This document shows, in pieces, positions 1-8,030 of a DNA stretch of 38,783 nucleotides. The stretch is from positions 1-38,783 of the forward strand of contig JASJBX010000045.1 in NCBI GenBank assembly GCA_030066295.1, written 5' to 3'. The notes under the pieces are model-generated. The model had not been told where the DNA came from and made no database searches. It saw nothing but the letters and a program-made list of their open reading frames with translations. The position numbers and the translations under genes are program-made. The DNA comes from Crocosphaera sp. Its GTDB lineage: Bacteria > Cyanobacteriota > Cyanobacteriia > Cyanobacteriales > Microcystaceae. Each line of letters opens with the position of its first letter. Positions within the stretch are counted from its first letter, which is position 1.

Positions 1-4
1 GGGT

Positions 5-94
5 CAGTCTGCGACTGGCTAGATAAGTGCCGATCTAGGAATACTCAAGAGCGATCTTGAGAAGCCTACACTGTACGCCTTGCGTCAGTGTAGG
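5..94. repeat. Array of four consecutive short hairpins
   Basis: Four perfect inverted repeats follow one another with only 1 to 5 bases between them: CAGTC/GACTG (5-9 with 13-17), CTAGAT/ATCTAG (19-24 with 33-38), CTCAAGA/TCTTGAG (44-50 with 55-61) and CCTACACTG/CAGTGTAGG (65-73 with 86-94). They lie just downstream of the minus-strand vWA gene. The innermost could act in transcript termination, but no T-run follows it. The array reaches the window edge and may continue. Its function is unknown. Confidence 0.55.
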
Positions 95-100
95 AGTACG

Positions 101-1435
101 TCACGCTTTCTTTTTTTGACGCAAGAATCCCAGGAGACTAACGCTCAGTAAGCCAAATAAGGAACTAGGCTCAGGAATGTGTTGAGCAGCCGGGTTTCCA
201 ACTGTCCCTTCTCCTGGACCACTGGAGTCTCTGCCTGGACCACTGGAGTCTGTGCCTGGACCACTGGAGTCTCTGTCTGGACCACTGGAGTCTCTGCCTG
301 GACCACTGGAGTCTCTGCCTGGACCACTGGAGTCTCTGTCTGGACCACTGGAGTCTCTGCCTGGACCACTGGAGTCTCTGCCTGGACCACTGGAGTCTCT
401 GCCTGGACCACTGGAGTCTCTGCCTGGACCACTGGAGTCTGTGCCTGGACCACTGGAGTCTGTGCCTGGACCACTGGAGTCTGTGCCTGGACCACTGGAG
501 TCTGTGCCTGGACCACTGGAGTCTCTGCCTGGACCACTGGAGTCTGTATTCGGTTCATCCACATCAGGTCTGGCCGCAGGAGCCCTGCCAATGGTTTCTA
601 GTCCCAATTTTAAACGAAATGCGTCTTCGAGGGTTTTCTCTCCTGTTGCATAGTCAAGCATCACAAAAGCAGGATTCCCCGCTAAGTTATTATTTTTATC
701 TTCCGGCTCTAAAAAGCCATAACGATCAACAATGGATTGTAATACTTGTACATCATAGCTCTCGTCCAAATTTCCAGAGGAAACTCGCTCCCCTTGTACC
801 GTAACAGTACCAGTAGAAGGAATAACCAGGGCATTAAAGGTCACACCAGTAATGAACGCGTCCCTTGTGGCCTTAGAAAAAGTCGTCTCTGAATATGTTT
901 CTAATCCATCGCTGGATAAATTAATCACTTGATGTCCATCGTAATCATTGTTGGATAACTCATCGGTCATGAGGGAAAGCAGATCGGAAAGAGGAGTCAG
1001 TCCTCCAACTTTATTGATGTTACTCGGATTAAGTGAGCCTATGCCTGATTGACGTTGTTCATTAAACACAGTCCAGTCGAGAATTGGTTCCAAAATAGGG
1101 ATATCCGTCGTTGAATGAAACCTTCCATTATTTTTAGACCCAAATTGAAAAATACCAACCGCTAAACTCGGATCATCAATGTTTAAACTGGGAATATCTT
1201 TAAGAGGTGAAACAAAGTCATTATAAAAGTTAGGATCATTAAAAATATTATCTAAAGCAACCAATTGACGATCAAAACTATCCTGTGAAATACTCTCGGA
1301 AGCATCAATTATGATAGCTAACTCAAGAGATACTGGCGTTAATTGAGCCGCATTTGCCATCGCTGCAAAACCCAAAATAGAGACTATGCCAGTCGTCCCC
1401 AATACTCCCTTAGAAATCAAAGTATATTTTTTCAT
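101..1435 (-). CDS. Secreted vWA-domain (DUF1194-like) protein with PEP-CTERM sorting signal
   Basis: A 444-residue exported protein. Residues 1-30 form a signal peptide ending in an ANA-type cleavage site. The next segment (about 35-285) resembles the DUF1194 branch of von Willebrand factor A domains: it starts with a hydrophobic strand and a MIDAS-type DASES motif at 44-48, and has later GGLTPL and SSDGLE motifs, so metal-dependent adhesion or binding is the family expectation. Residues about 297-408 are 16 heptads of the type DSSGPGx, a flexible hydrophilic linker encoded by a 21-bp tandem repeat. The C-terminus (about 420-444) is a textbook PEP-CTERM tail: IPEPSS, a hydrophobic helix, then RQKKK. 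It is therefore probably exported, sorted by an exosortase and processed at the cell surface. The ligand is unknown. The gene is monocistronic, with a divergent spacer of about 290 bp before moaE. Confidence 0.85.
   Translation of the reverse strand: MKKYTLISKGVLGTTGIVSILGFAAMANAAQLTPVSLELAIIIDASESISQDSFDRQLVALDNIFNDPNFYNDFVSPLKDIPSLNIDDPSLAVGIFQFGSKNNGRFHSTTDIPILEPILDWTVFNEQRQSGIGSLNPSNINKVGGLTPLSDLLSLMTDELSNNDYDGHQVINLSSDGLETYSETTFSKATRDAFITGVTFNALVIPSTGTVTVQGERVSSGNLDESYDVQVLQSIVDRYGFLEPEDKNNNLAGNPAFVMLDYATGEKTLEDAFRLKLGLETIGRAPAARPDVDEPNTDSSGPGRDSSGPGTDSSGPGTDSSGPGTDSSGPGTDSSGPGRDSSGPGRDSSGPGRDSSGPGRDSSGPDRDSSGPGRDSSGPGRDSSGPDRDSSGPGTDSSGPGRDSSGPGEGTVGNPAAQHIPEPSSLFGLLSVSLLGFLRQKKKA
211..546 (-). 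repeat. 21-bp minisatellite, 16 units, within the vWA gene
   Basis: Sixteen tandem 21-bp units, each with the core CCACTGGAGTCT, differ mainly at two or three positions. Because 21 is a multiple of 3, they encode 16 heptapeptides DSSGP(G/D)(R/T/E) without frame shift. The near identity suggests recent expansion by slippage or unequal recombination, so copy number probably varies between strains. Confidence 0.95.
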
Positions 1436-1659
1436 AATACCTAAGTTTTTTTACTTAAAATTGATTGATTTTTAATAAATCGTCTTATTTAGCCCAAATA
1501 GAACTGGATTTAACTACACATTTCAATTGTGGCATAACCTTTTTAAAAATAACAAGACTTTACCCAAAATTTATCAAAAAATCTTTTTATTTTAAAGTTC
1601 TTGTAAACCCAGTAATAATTAATGCAACAACAAGCCTTGAATCTTGAGTATTTTTACAG

Positions 1660-1682
1660 AAAAAACGACCAAGAAGGTCGTT
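1660..1682 (-). terminator. Rho-independent terminator of moaE
   Basis: A perfect 7-bp stem AACGACC/GGTCGTT (1664-1670 with 1676-1682) with a 5-base loop. On the minus strand it is followed by a run of six T (A1660-A1665 on plus). It lies about 45 bp past the moaE stop codon. Confidence 0.7.
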
Positions 1683-1725
1683 AGATATGGATGATTACAA
1701 CTAATTTTTTAGAGGTTTCTCAGCA

Positions 1726-2241
1726 TCAACACTGAAAATTATTTTGATCTTCTTCACAAGCACCAATACTTACCCAAGTACCCGAACCATCAGCCCAAAA
1801 TTCTTTTTTCCAGATGGGGGCATTATGCTTTAACGTATCGATGCCATAGCGACAAGCTGCAAAGGCTTCAGCCCGATGAGGACAGCCTACCGCAATTAAA
1901 ACACTAATTTCGCCAATTTCTAATTTACCAATGCGATGATGAATAACCACTCGATTCGTTTGGGTCCATTGTTGACGAATGTTAGCTGCAATTTCTTGAA
2001 AAATCACTAAAGCCATCGGTTCATAGGCTTGATATTCTAGATAGCGAACCGCTTTGCCTTGGGTTTGTCGTCGAACCGTTCCACTCATGAAAGCGATCGC
2101 CCCATTGCCCGGATCATCAGCTAACCCATAAACCTCTTCCAAAGACAAAGGAGCAAAGCTAATCCGAAAACTATCATAGGGATGGGTTGAACTTAGCCCA
2201 GAAGAAGGATTGATAGAGGCTTTCATAATAATTAACACCAT
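1726..2241 (-). CDS. moaE: Molybdopterin synthase catalytic subunit MoaE
   Basis: This is the large, catalytic subunit of molybdopterin synthase, which inserts two sulfurs from thiocarboxylated MoaD into precursor Z (cPMP) to make molybdopterin. The sequence shows the MoaE core: an SGTVR segment, the LEYQAYEPMA strand-helix, the HHRIGKLEIGEISV block, HRAEAFAAC, and near the C-terminus LKHNAPIWKKE, which carries the lysines corresponding to the E. coli catalytic site. At 171 residues it is slightly longer than E. coli MoaE (about 150) because of about 30 extra N-terminal residues. An ATG at 2226 is an alternative start, and neither has a clear ribosome binding site. No other moa genes are in the window. 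It is divergent from rpsB, with 127 bp between them. Confidence 0.93.
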   Translation of the reverse strand: MVLIIMKASINPSSGLSSTHPYDSFRISFAPLSLEEVYGLADDPGNGAIAFMSGTVRRQTQGKAVRYLEYQAYEPMALVIFQEIAANIRQQWTQTNRVVIHHRIGKLEIGEISVLIAVGCPHRAEAFAACRYGIDTLKHNAPIWKKEFWADGSGTWVSIGACEEDQNNFQC

Positions 2242-2290
2242 TCAGAAACCGTATTTTATGTTATCCTAGTAAAGTTGTTAAAATCTCGCA

Positions 2291-2335
2291 CATTCAGGAC
2301 TTCGGGTGTTTCTGGCAGAGAAATACACCTGAATG
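2291..2335 (+). promoter_or_regulatory. Structured leader hairpin upstream of rpsB
   Basis: A perfect 8-bp outer stem CATTCAGG/CCTGAATG (2291-2298 with 2328-2335) encloses a second possible pairing GGTGT/ACACC that would compete with it. It sits in the rpsB 5' untranslated region, about 35 bases before the start codon. Ribosomal protein operons are often autoregulated through leader structures. That this is an S2-binding leader is inference only. Confidence 0.35.
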
Positions 2336-2368
2336 GAGGATTAACCCGAAACAGGAGAAAATTTAATT

Positions 2369-3184
2369 ATGCCAGTCGTATCCCTCGAAGACTTGCTCAA
2401 TGCAGGGGTTCACTTCGGACATCAAACCCGTCGTTGGAACCCGAAAATGTCTCAGTATATCTACACAGCCCGTAATGGGGTTCATATCATCGATTTGGTG
2501 CAAACCGCCCAGTTGATGGAAGATGCGTATCAATACGTCCGCAATAATGCCGATAAAGGCAAACGGTTCTTGTTTGTGGGAACTAAGCGTCAAGCTGCTG
2601 GAATCATTGCTCAAGAAGCCTCCCGTTGTGGAGCTAACTACGTTAACCAACGCTGGTTAGGGGGAATGCTCACCAACTGGGAAACCATTAAAACCAGGGT
2701 AGAACGGCTTAAAGAACTAGAGGCCATGGAAGAAGGGGGACAAATTGCCCGTCGTCCCAAAAAAGAGGCTTCTGTACTGCGTCGAGAATTAGGTAAACTA
2801 CAGAAATATCTCGGCGGTATTAAAACCATGCGTCGTCCCCCCGATGTGGTAGTGATTGTGGACCAACGTCGGGAATATAATGCTATCCAAGAATGTCAAA
2901 AATTGGGTATTCCCATGATTTCCTTATTGGATACCAATTGTGATCCCGACTACGCCGATATTCCCATTCCAGCTAACGATGATGCTATTCGTTCCATCAA
3001 ACTAATTTTAGGTAAGTTAGCCGATGCGATTTACGAAGGCCGTCATGGTCAGTTAGACTCCGATGATGATTATGAGGAGTTTGAAGACAGCCTCGCAGAA
3101 GGGGAATACGAGGACTACGAAGAGGAGGAAAACGAGGACACTGAAACTGAAGCGGTTGCTTCTGATCAAGGAGAAGAAGAGTAA
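2369..3184 (+). CDS. rpsB: 30S ribosomal protein S2
   Basis: A primary component of the small subunit body. The N-terminal [17 protein letters not shown] block, the [14 protein letters not shown] strand, [10 protein letters not shown] and the segment with [19 protein letters not shown] near residues 190-208 are characteristic of bacterial and plastid S2. The ATG at 2369 has an AGGAG box 12 bases upstream. Residues about 226-271 form a very acidic, disordered tail (mostly D and E) beyond the usual family end. Total length is 271 residues, against about 241 in E. coli. tsf follows in the usual order, but after 380 bp containing a hairpin terminator and a possible separate promoter. Confidence 0.98.
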   Translation: MPVVSLEDLLNAGVHFGHQTRRWNPKMSQYIYTARNGVHIIDLVQTAQLMEDAYQYVRNNADKGKRFLFVGTKRQAAGIIAQEASRCGANYVNQRWLGGMLTNWETIKTRVERLKELEAMEEGGQIARRPKKEASVLRRELGKLQKYLGGIKTMRRPPDVVVIVDQRREYNAIQECQKLGIPMISLLDTNCDPDYADIPIPANDDAIRSIKLILGKLADAIYEGRHGQLDSDDDYEEFEDSLAEGEYEDYEEEENEDTETEAVASDQGEEE

Positions 3185-3232
3185 ACCGACTTCTTCTCAA
3201 TGAGAAGGGGACTCAGACGTATCTAAGTTGAC

Positions 3233-3268
3233 AATCTCCCGTTGAATCACAGATTGTAACGGGAGATT
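3233..3268 (+). terminator. Hairpin terminator or attenuator after rpsB
   Basis: A perfect 11-bp stem AATCTCCCGTT/AACGGGAGATT (3233-3243 with 3258-3268) with a 14-base loop, followed by a T-rich stretch (TCTTGCTTCT). It most likely ends or attenuates the rpsB transcript before tsf. Confidence 0.6.
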
Positions 3269-3293
3269 CTTGCTTCTATGCTGCGTCGGATTC

Positions 3294-3323
3294 TTGGTTC
3301 AACCAGTCCACGTAATGTATAAT
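3294..3323 (+). promoter_or_regulatory. Candidate tsf promoter
   Basis: A perfect -10 TATAAT at 3318-3323 lies 18 bp after TTGGTT (3294-3299), a four-of-six match to -35. It falls between the rpsB hairpin and tsf, which would allow EF-Ts to be made independently of S2. It would imply a leader of roughly 235 bases. Confidence 0.35.
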
Positions 3324-3564
3324 TTCAACTATAGCGGATAGGGTAATCAACCGCTCTAAAAACCCGATCGCCAATGGCAACGCACCTTGAAAACTAAGGC
3401 TATGGGTTCTGTTTTTGAGGCGAGAGAGTAGGGGCAATTGGCAACGCCTAGGGAGCAGTAGTGGTGTACTGGTTCGTGTTTTCACCTTCCTAAAGAATCC
3501 CCGCCGTTCTAAGGTGAGGGAATGTCAAGTCAACATAGTTTTTAGCGTAAACACGAAAATCACA

Positions 3565-4227
3565 ATGGCCGAAATCTCAGCAAAACTGGTTAAAGAACTC
3601 CGTGAAAAAACTGGCGCGGGGATGATGGATTGTAAAAAAGCCCTCAAAGAAAATGAGGGGGATACGGAAAAGGCTATCGAATGGCTACGGCAAAAAGGTA
3701 TTACCTCCGCCGAGAAAAAATCAGGCCGACAAACCGCAGAAGGATTGGTTCATAGTTATATTCATACTGGTGGCCGTATTGGGGTACTGGTGGAGATCAA
3801 CTGTGAGACCGATTTTGTTGCCCGTCGGGATGAGTTTAAGGAACTGGTTCAAAACGTCGCCATGCAGATTGCAGCTTGTCCTAATGTCGAATATGTCGCC
3901 CAAAGCGATATTCCTGAAGCCATCATCGCTAAGGAAAAAGAAATTGAAATGGGACGGGATGATTTAGGCAATAAACCAGATAACATTAAGGAAAAGATTG
4001 TTCAAGGTCGTATTGAAAAGCGACAAAAAGAACTCTCTTTGCTTGATCAACCTTTTATCAAAGAGCCTAATATTACGGTTGAAGAGTTACTGCAACAAAC
4101 CATCGCCCAACTGGGTGAAAATATCCAAGTTCGTCGTTTTACTCGCTTTGTGTTAGGGGAAGGGATTGAAAAGCAAGAAGTCAGCTTTGCTGATGAAGTG
4201 GCTGCTCAAACAGGACAAAAAGCATAG
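3565..4227 (+). CDS. tsf: Translation elongation factor Ts
   Basis: EF-Ts is the guanine-nucleotide exchange factor that regenerates EF-Tu-GTP. The N-terminal UBA-like domain is clear (residues 1-50: [34 protein letters not shown]), followed by the core with the [10 protein letters not shown] motif that contacts EF-Tu. The 220-residue length fits the short cyanobacterial and plastid form, against 283 in E. coli. The ATG at 3565 is chosen because [13 protein letters not shown] is the family N-terminus. The frame stays open upstream to 3415, but that part has no homology to the family. No strong ribosome binding site is visible. Confidence 0.97.
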   Translation: MAEISAKLVKELREKTGAGMMDCKKALKENEGDTEKAIEWLRQKGITSAEKKSGRQTAEGLVHSYIHTGGRIGVLVEINCETDFVARRDEFKELVQNVAMQIAACPNVEYVAQSDIPEAIIAKEKEIEMGRDDLGNKPDNIKEKIVQGRIEKRQKELSLLDQPFIKEPNITVEELLQQTIAQLGENIQVRRFTRFVLGEGIEKQEVSFADEVAAQTGQKA

Positions 4228-4315
4228 GCAAAAACACAATTTTAGCTTGTTGTGATAGCTCAACCTAACCAATCAATAAAGCATAAATTATCTCAAGAAT
4301 GGTTATATATAATAA

Positions 4316-4355
4316 GGCAAAAGTAAGGAATATATCTCCCACTCTTGCCTTTTTC
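4316..4355 (+). terminator. Terminator after tsf
   Basis: GGCAAAAGT (4316-4324) pairs with ACTCTTGCC (4341-4349) with one mismatch, followed by a run of five T. It lies about 90 bp past the tsf stop. Confidence 0.65.
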
Positions 4356-4396
4356 TATATTTCAGGCTAGTATTCGGGATTAATAAGAGTTGAATT

Positions 4397-5278
4397 ATGG
4401 CGAAATCTCTACAAAAAATTAGACAAGAAATAGAACAGTTAGAAGACAAATCAAGGGAAATTTTTACAGAATTAAATGGACTGTATAAACGCTATTTAGA
4501 AGCCCTAAGTTTATCGGTAAAAAAACAATTGATTTTAGCGGTTTATGAAATTTGTACCAAAATTTATCCCGAAGAATTTTTGCAATTATCCTATAATCAA
4601 AGGGAAAAATTACAAGGAAAGATCAGAGAATTATGCCAACCCCTTGAATCTAAGTTTTTAGCCTATGTTACTTTTCCGCAACCGACCCCAACGGCCACAT
4701 TAACGGAACAAATATTAACCCAATTATCCCTAATTAATAACAAAGAGTTTCAACTAGAAAATACAAAAGAAGATGATTCAATCTCAGAAATAGAGAACCC
4801 TGAAGACCTGGTTTTATGGTGTAAAAGAGTGGAGCAAGGAATTAGGATGATCATTCAGGCTCTCTCTCAAGATGTTAATCGAGAATTACAAAAAAATCAC
4901 ATTATCGCTAATCAATTACCTCCACAACTTCTAGAAATGGCCTTACAAGCAGAAGAAGGAGGAATGTCATCGGGAAATTCTCCCAATATTCTCACTTTAC
5001 TGATAGAAACCAATCGAAAAGAAAGCAATGATGAAGAAGAGGAGCAAGAAAATGAAGAGGATGAAGATACCAAAGAATCACAAATAACTAAAATTTCTGC
5101 TATCCATTTACGATTATCTGATATCGAATTTGCTGATCCTCAATTAAGTATTCAACGTCAACAAATTCGCCAACGATTAGATATTGTTAAAAAAATTCGC
5201 AAAGCTTATCAAAAAATTCAACGGGAAAATGCTCAAGCTCAAGCAGAAGCAGCATGGCGTTCTAGTTGGCACGAATAA
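4397..5278 (+). CDS. Uncharacterised coiled-coil protein with acidic linker
   Basis: I do not recognise a named family. The 293-residue soluble protein has no signal peptide or membrane segment. Residues 1-60 are a charged, heptad-like helix. The middle (about 60-200) is mainly helical, with an LVLWCKRVEQGIRMIIQALS stretch. Residues about 209-226 are a very acidic linker rich in D and E, followed by a basic helical C-terminus rich in Q, R and K. Such proteins occur as conserved hypotheticals in cyanobacteria. It lies alone between the tsf terminator and a phosphatase gene, so context suggests no function. The frame is long and uninterrupted, which supports a real gene. Confidence 0.75.
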   Translation: MAKSLQKIRQEIEQLEDKSREIFTELNGLYKRYLEALSLSVKKQLILAVYEICTKIYPEEFLQLSYNQREKLQGKIRELCQPLESKFLAYVTFPQPTPTATLTEQILTQLSLINNKEFQLENTKEDDSISEIENPEDLVLWCKRVEQGIRMIIQALSQDVNRELQKNHIIANQLPPQLLEMALQAEEGGMSSGNSPNILTLLIETNRKESNDEEEEQENEEDEDTKESQITKISAIHLRLSDIEFADPQLSIQRQQIRQRLDIVKKIRKAYQKIQRENAQAQAEAAWRSSWHE

Positions 5279-5351
5279 CCCCATTAATATTAAGGGAAGG
5301 CTTGATGGAAATTAGCAACAAAACTTACTTTTAACCAAAACTTAACCTAAA

Positions 5352-5363
5352 AACGATATCGTT
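5352..5363. promoter_or_regulatory. 12-bp palindrome upstream of the phosphatase gene
   Basis: The perfect palindrome AACGATATCGTT lies 35 bp before the start codon at 5398, where an operator could overlap the promoter. There is no independent support. Confidence 0.2.
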
Positions 5364-5397
5364 GTATTGAGTGACTTTCAGGGGAGGTAACAGAGTC

Positions 5398-6093
5398 ATG
5401 CGTACGCTCGCCGTGGGAGATATACATGGATGTTCCGAAGCTTTTGAGAAACTTCTAGAGGTCATAAGTTTACGTTCAGAAGATAAGTTAATTACATTGG
5501 GAGACTACGTAGACAGAGGTCCGAATTCTAAAGCGGTATTAGAACGATTATTATATCTTTATGAAAACCATCAACTCATTCCCCTCAAAGGTAATCACGA
5601 GTTAATGATGTTAGATGCGTTTCAGAGAAATAAACATGACGATTTTTGGATAACAATTGGGGGCAAAGCAACCTTAGAATCTTATCCCCAGATGAATGAA
5701 GACGACCCTTTATTAAATATTCCTGATGACCATTGGGACTTTGTTGGACAACATTGTTTAGACTACTACGAAACCGATCATCATATTTTTGTTCATGCTA
5801 ACTTAGATCCCAGTTTACCCCTCCATAAACAGTCGGGACACGACCTATTTTGGCAGAAACTTTATCCCCGTCCTGGTCATTATTCGGGAAAAATAGTGGT
5901 GTGTGGTCACACTTCTCAAAAAGATGGTTGTCCCGTTAATATGGGTCATCAAATTTGTATCGATACCTGGGCTTATGGTCAAGGGTGGTTGACTTGTTTG
6001 GATGTTAAGACGGGACAAATTTGGCAAACGAATCAAAACAGAGAAGTGAAAATGGCTCATATTAAGGAATTTTCTAATATTTCAATCAATTGA
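5398..6093 (+). CDS. PPP-family metallophosphoesterase (Ser/Thr phosphatase or Ap4A hydrolase type)
   Basis: A calcineurin-like phosphoesterase with the three metal-site motifs of the PPP family: GDIHG (7-11), GDYVDRG (35-41) and GNHE (65-68). Later histidines in HANLDP and CGHTSQ complete the dinuclear metal centre. Members act as protein Ser/Thr and Tyr phosphatases (PrpA/PrpB, lambda phosphatase) or diadenosine tetraphosphatases, and sequence alone does not decide which. The ATG at 5398 is chosen because a strong GGGGAGG box lies 10 bases upstream and the family N-terminus begins here; an upstream in-frame GTG at 5371 precedes that box. At 231 residues it is normal for the family. The next gene starts 15 bp after its stop, so the two are probably co-transcribed. 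Confidence 0.92.
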   Translation: MRTLAVGDIHGCSEAFEKLLEVISLRSEDKLITLGDYVDRGPNSKAVLERLLYLYENHQLIPLKGNHELMMLDAFQRNKHDDFWITIGGKATLESYPQMNEDDPLLNIPDDHWDFVGQHCLDYYETDHHIFVHANLDPSLPLHKQSGHDLFWQKLYPRPGHYSGKIVVCGHTSQKDGCPVNMGHQICIDTWAYGQGWLTCLDVKTGQIWQTNQNREVKMAHIKEFSNISIN

Positions 6094-6108
6094 AATCTGT
6101 TTTGAAAG

Positions 6109-7620
6109 ATGACAAACCTAGAAACGACCAGTCAACAAAAATTAACCTATCCTCATACCTTACTCAAAGTTCTCCAAAAGCTGCGTCATGATGTCCTTGG
6201 AGAAGGAAATGATCGCTTTGAAAAATGGCGATCGCTGCTCACTAGAGAGTCTTTTGCTCCTAGCGCGTTGAATTTGGCCTATTATTTAGCTCTCCGTTGC
6301 CACGATATGCGGGAAATACAGCTTGCTTTGACCCCTTGGGGTCTTTCCTCCTTGGGACGGATTGAATCCCGTGTATTGCCCAATTTAGAGGGGGTGATTG
6401 CCACATTAGGAGCAGTCTGTGGTCAAGATCCAACCTTCTTACCGAAACATCCCCCCCTAGAATCATTTTTTGAAGGCGATCGCCTCCTCAAACACCATAC
6501 AGATGAATTGTTCGGCCATAGCTGTAATAATCGCACAGTGCGGATTATGGTAACGTTACCGAGTTATGCAGCAACGGACAAAAACTTTATTCTCGACTTG
6601 GTAAAACGAGGGGTGGACTGTTTAAGGATTAATTGCGCTCATGATAGCCAAGTTGTCTGGGAAAACATGATCCAACGCATTCGGGAAGCTGAAAAAAGTA
6701 CGGGAAGACAGTGTAAGATTTTTATGGACTTGGGGGGTCCAAAACTACGGCTACAAACGGTTATACCACCCAAGGGACAAAAACGCCTTCATCAGGGGGA
6801 AGGATTATTATTAACCCCTGAAAAACCCACGAAACCTCATCAAAGTCATTTTCAAGCCTCTTTGACCCTTCCTGCTGTTTTAAAACAGGTGAAAGTGGGG
6901 GGGACTATTTGGATCGATGATGGCCATATTGGGGGGAAAGTAGAAAGCATTGGGGAAGAAGGGGTATTAATTCGGATCACCCATGCACGGCCTAAAGGGG
7001 AAAAGGTACGAGAGGATAAGGGGATTAATTTTCCAGATACCCCCTTGGATCTTAACCCCTTAACGGATAAGGATCGTCAAGATTTAGATTTTGTGGCTAC
7101 CCATGGGGATATTATCGGTTACTCTTTTGTGCAGAAAGCGAGTGATATTGAGATGTTGCAATGGGAGTTAGAACAACGTTTAGGGACCGATTGGCCTAAA
7201 GTGGCGATCGTGGCTAAAATTGAGACGTTGACGGCGGTTAGGAATTTGCCGGAGTTGATTATTCATGGTGCGGGAAAACAGCCTTTTGGGGTAATGATTG
7301 CACGGGGAGATTTAGCGGTAGAGATCGGTTATCAACGGTTAGCGGAGATGCAAGAGGAAATTTTATGGTTGTGTCAAGCTGCTCATGTTCCTGTGATTTG
7401 GGCGACTCAGGTGTTAGAAAATTTGGTTAAAAATAGCATTCCCTCTCGTGCAGAGATGACCGATGCCGCGATGGCTGAACGGGCAGAATGTGTTATGTTG
7501 AATAAAGGAGCTTATATTGGGGAAGCTGTAACTATTTTAGATGAGGTGTTATGTCGCATGGAAGCGCATCAGTCGAAGAAAACACCCCAGTTACGAGCGT
7601 TACATTCTTGGGATATTTAA
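6109..7620 (+). CDS. Atypical pyruvate kinase lacking the C-terminal domain
   Basis: The segment from about residue 145 to 490 matches pyruvate kinase domains A and B (phosphoenolpyruvate + ADP to pyruvate + ATP). Visible are CLRINCAH (171-178; canonical RLNFSH), MDLGGPKLRL (domain A/B border), the catalytic lysine and glutamate in VAKIET, the metal-site region ARGDLAVEIG, and the ATQ threonine. Differences from the housekeeping enzyme: about 140 unrelated N-terminal residues, Ser to Ala in the K+ site (CAH for FSH), Lys in the GPK position linked to K+-independent enzymes, MLNKGAYIGEAV replacing MLSGETA, and no C-terminal allosteric domain. It may be a divergent kinase or have another PEP-related function. 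The last 70 bases overlap the HepT-like frame. Confidence 0.8.
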   Translation: MTNLETTSQQKLTYPHTLLKVLQKLRHDVLGEGNDRFEKWRSLLTRESFAPSALNLAYYLALRCHDMREIQLALTPWGLSSLGRIESRVLPNLEGVIATLGAVCGQDPTFLPKHPPLESFFEGDRLLKHHTDELFGHSCNNRTVRIMVTLPSYAATDKNFILDLVKRGVDCLRINCAHDSQVVWENMIQRIREAEKSTGRQCKIFMDLGGPKLRLQTVIPPKGQKRLHQGEGLLLTPEKPTKPHQSHFQASLTLPAVLKQVKVGGTIWIDDGHIGGKVESIGEEGVLIRITHARPKGEKVREDKGINFPDTPLDLNPLTDKDRQDLDFVATHGDIIGYSFVQKASDIEMLQWELEQRLGTDWPKVAIVAKIETLTAVRNLPELIIHGAGKQPFGVMIARGDLAVEIGYQRLAEMQEEILWLCQAAHVPVIWATQVLENLVKNSIPSRAEMTDAAMAERAECVMLNKGAYIGEAVTILDEVLCRMEAHQSKKTPQLRALHSWDI

Positions 7621-7988
7621 GCGATCGCTCTTTCTTGTTGGAACTACTATTAGAAATAGAAGAAGCAATTCGTCGAATTGAACGACGATTTACAGTTATC
7701 CAAAAAGCGGAAGACTTTGTCGCTAACGATGAGAGTCTTGAGCGATTAGAGAGCATTAGTATGATGTTAATTGCAATCAGCGAAAATATTAGAAGAATTG
7801 ATAAAATAATGGGAGATATTTTAGAGGATCTCTATCCGAAAATTCCTTGGTCAGATATCAAAGGGATTAGAAATATTTTAGCTCATGATTACTTTAACAT
7901 CGACCCAGAAGAAATTTACCAGATTTGCGCTAACGATCTCTTTATTTTGAAGCAGATACTCGCCAAAATGCGTAAAGACTTATTTTAA
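7551..7988 (+). CDS. HepT-like HEPN-domain RNase (DUF86), antitoxin absent
   Basis: This matches the toxin half of HepT-MntA toxin-antitoxin systems. The helical HEPN fold ends in RNILAHDYFNID, which contains the RX4HXY RNase active site (Arg, His, Tyr all present) and the usual downstream ID. The first 20-27 codons lie in the out-of-frame end of the pyruvate kinase gene and do not look like HepT. The family N-terminus (LLELLLEIEEAIRRIERR) would better fit a TTG start at 7608 or 7635. Normally mntA, a minimal nucleotidyltransferase that AMPylates HepT, is adjacent. None is present on either side, so this is an orphan toxin, a remnant, or is neutralised from elsewhere. The N-ATPase gamma gene begins 42 bp downstream. 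Confidence 0.8.
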   Translation: MSHGSASVEENTPVTSVTFLGYLSDRSFLLELLLEIEEAIRRIERRFTVIQKAEDFVANDESLERLESISMMLIAISENIRRIDKIMGDILEDLYPKIPWSDIKGIRNILAHDYFNIDPEEIYQICANDLFILKQILAKMRKDLF

Positions 7989-8030
7989 TCAATACTTCTC
8001 AAATTACAACATTTGGTCTCTTACAAATCA

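Larger units (their letters stand above)
3185..3564. other. rpsB-tsf intergenic region (380 bp)
   Basis: No credible gene is present; the open frames here lack codon bias and homology. It holds a strong hairpin at 3233-3268, a smaller one at 3193-3207 (CTTCTC/GAGAAG), a candidate -10 element at 3318-3323 and about 230 bp of possible tsf leader. The leader contains two similar GGCAACGC boxes near 3375 and 3439. Confidence 0.5.

Noticed and set aside
145-653. Several long open frames on both strands over the 21-bp repeat (WTTGVSA-, GPLESLP- and TPVVQAE-type proteins)
   Set aside because: A repeat whose length is a multiple of 3 keeps every frame open. Only the minus-strand frame has a signal peptide, a vWA domain and a PEP-CTERM tail.
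1465-1647. 60-residue open frame in the vWA-moaE spacer
   Set aside because: AT-rich chance frame with no ribosome binding site, no homology I recognise, and no further support.
3415-3564. N-terminal extension of tsf by 50 codons
   Set aside because: EF-Ts homology starts exactly at ATG 3565; the upstream part is compositionally different and covers the presumed leader.
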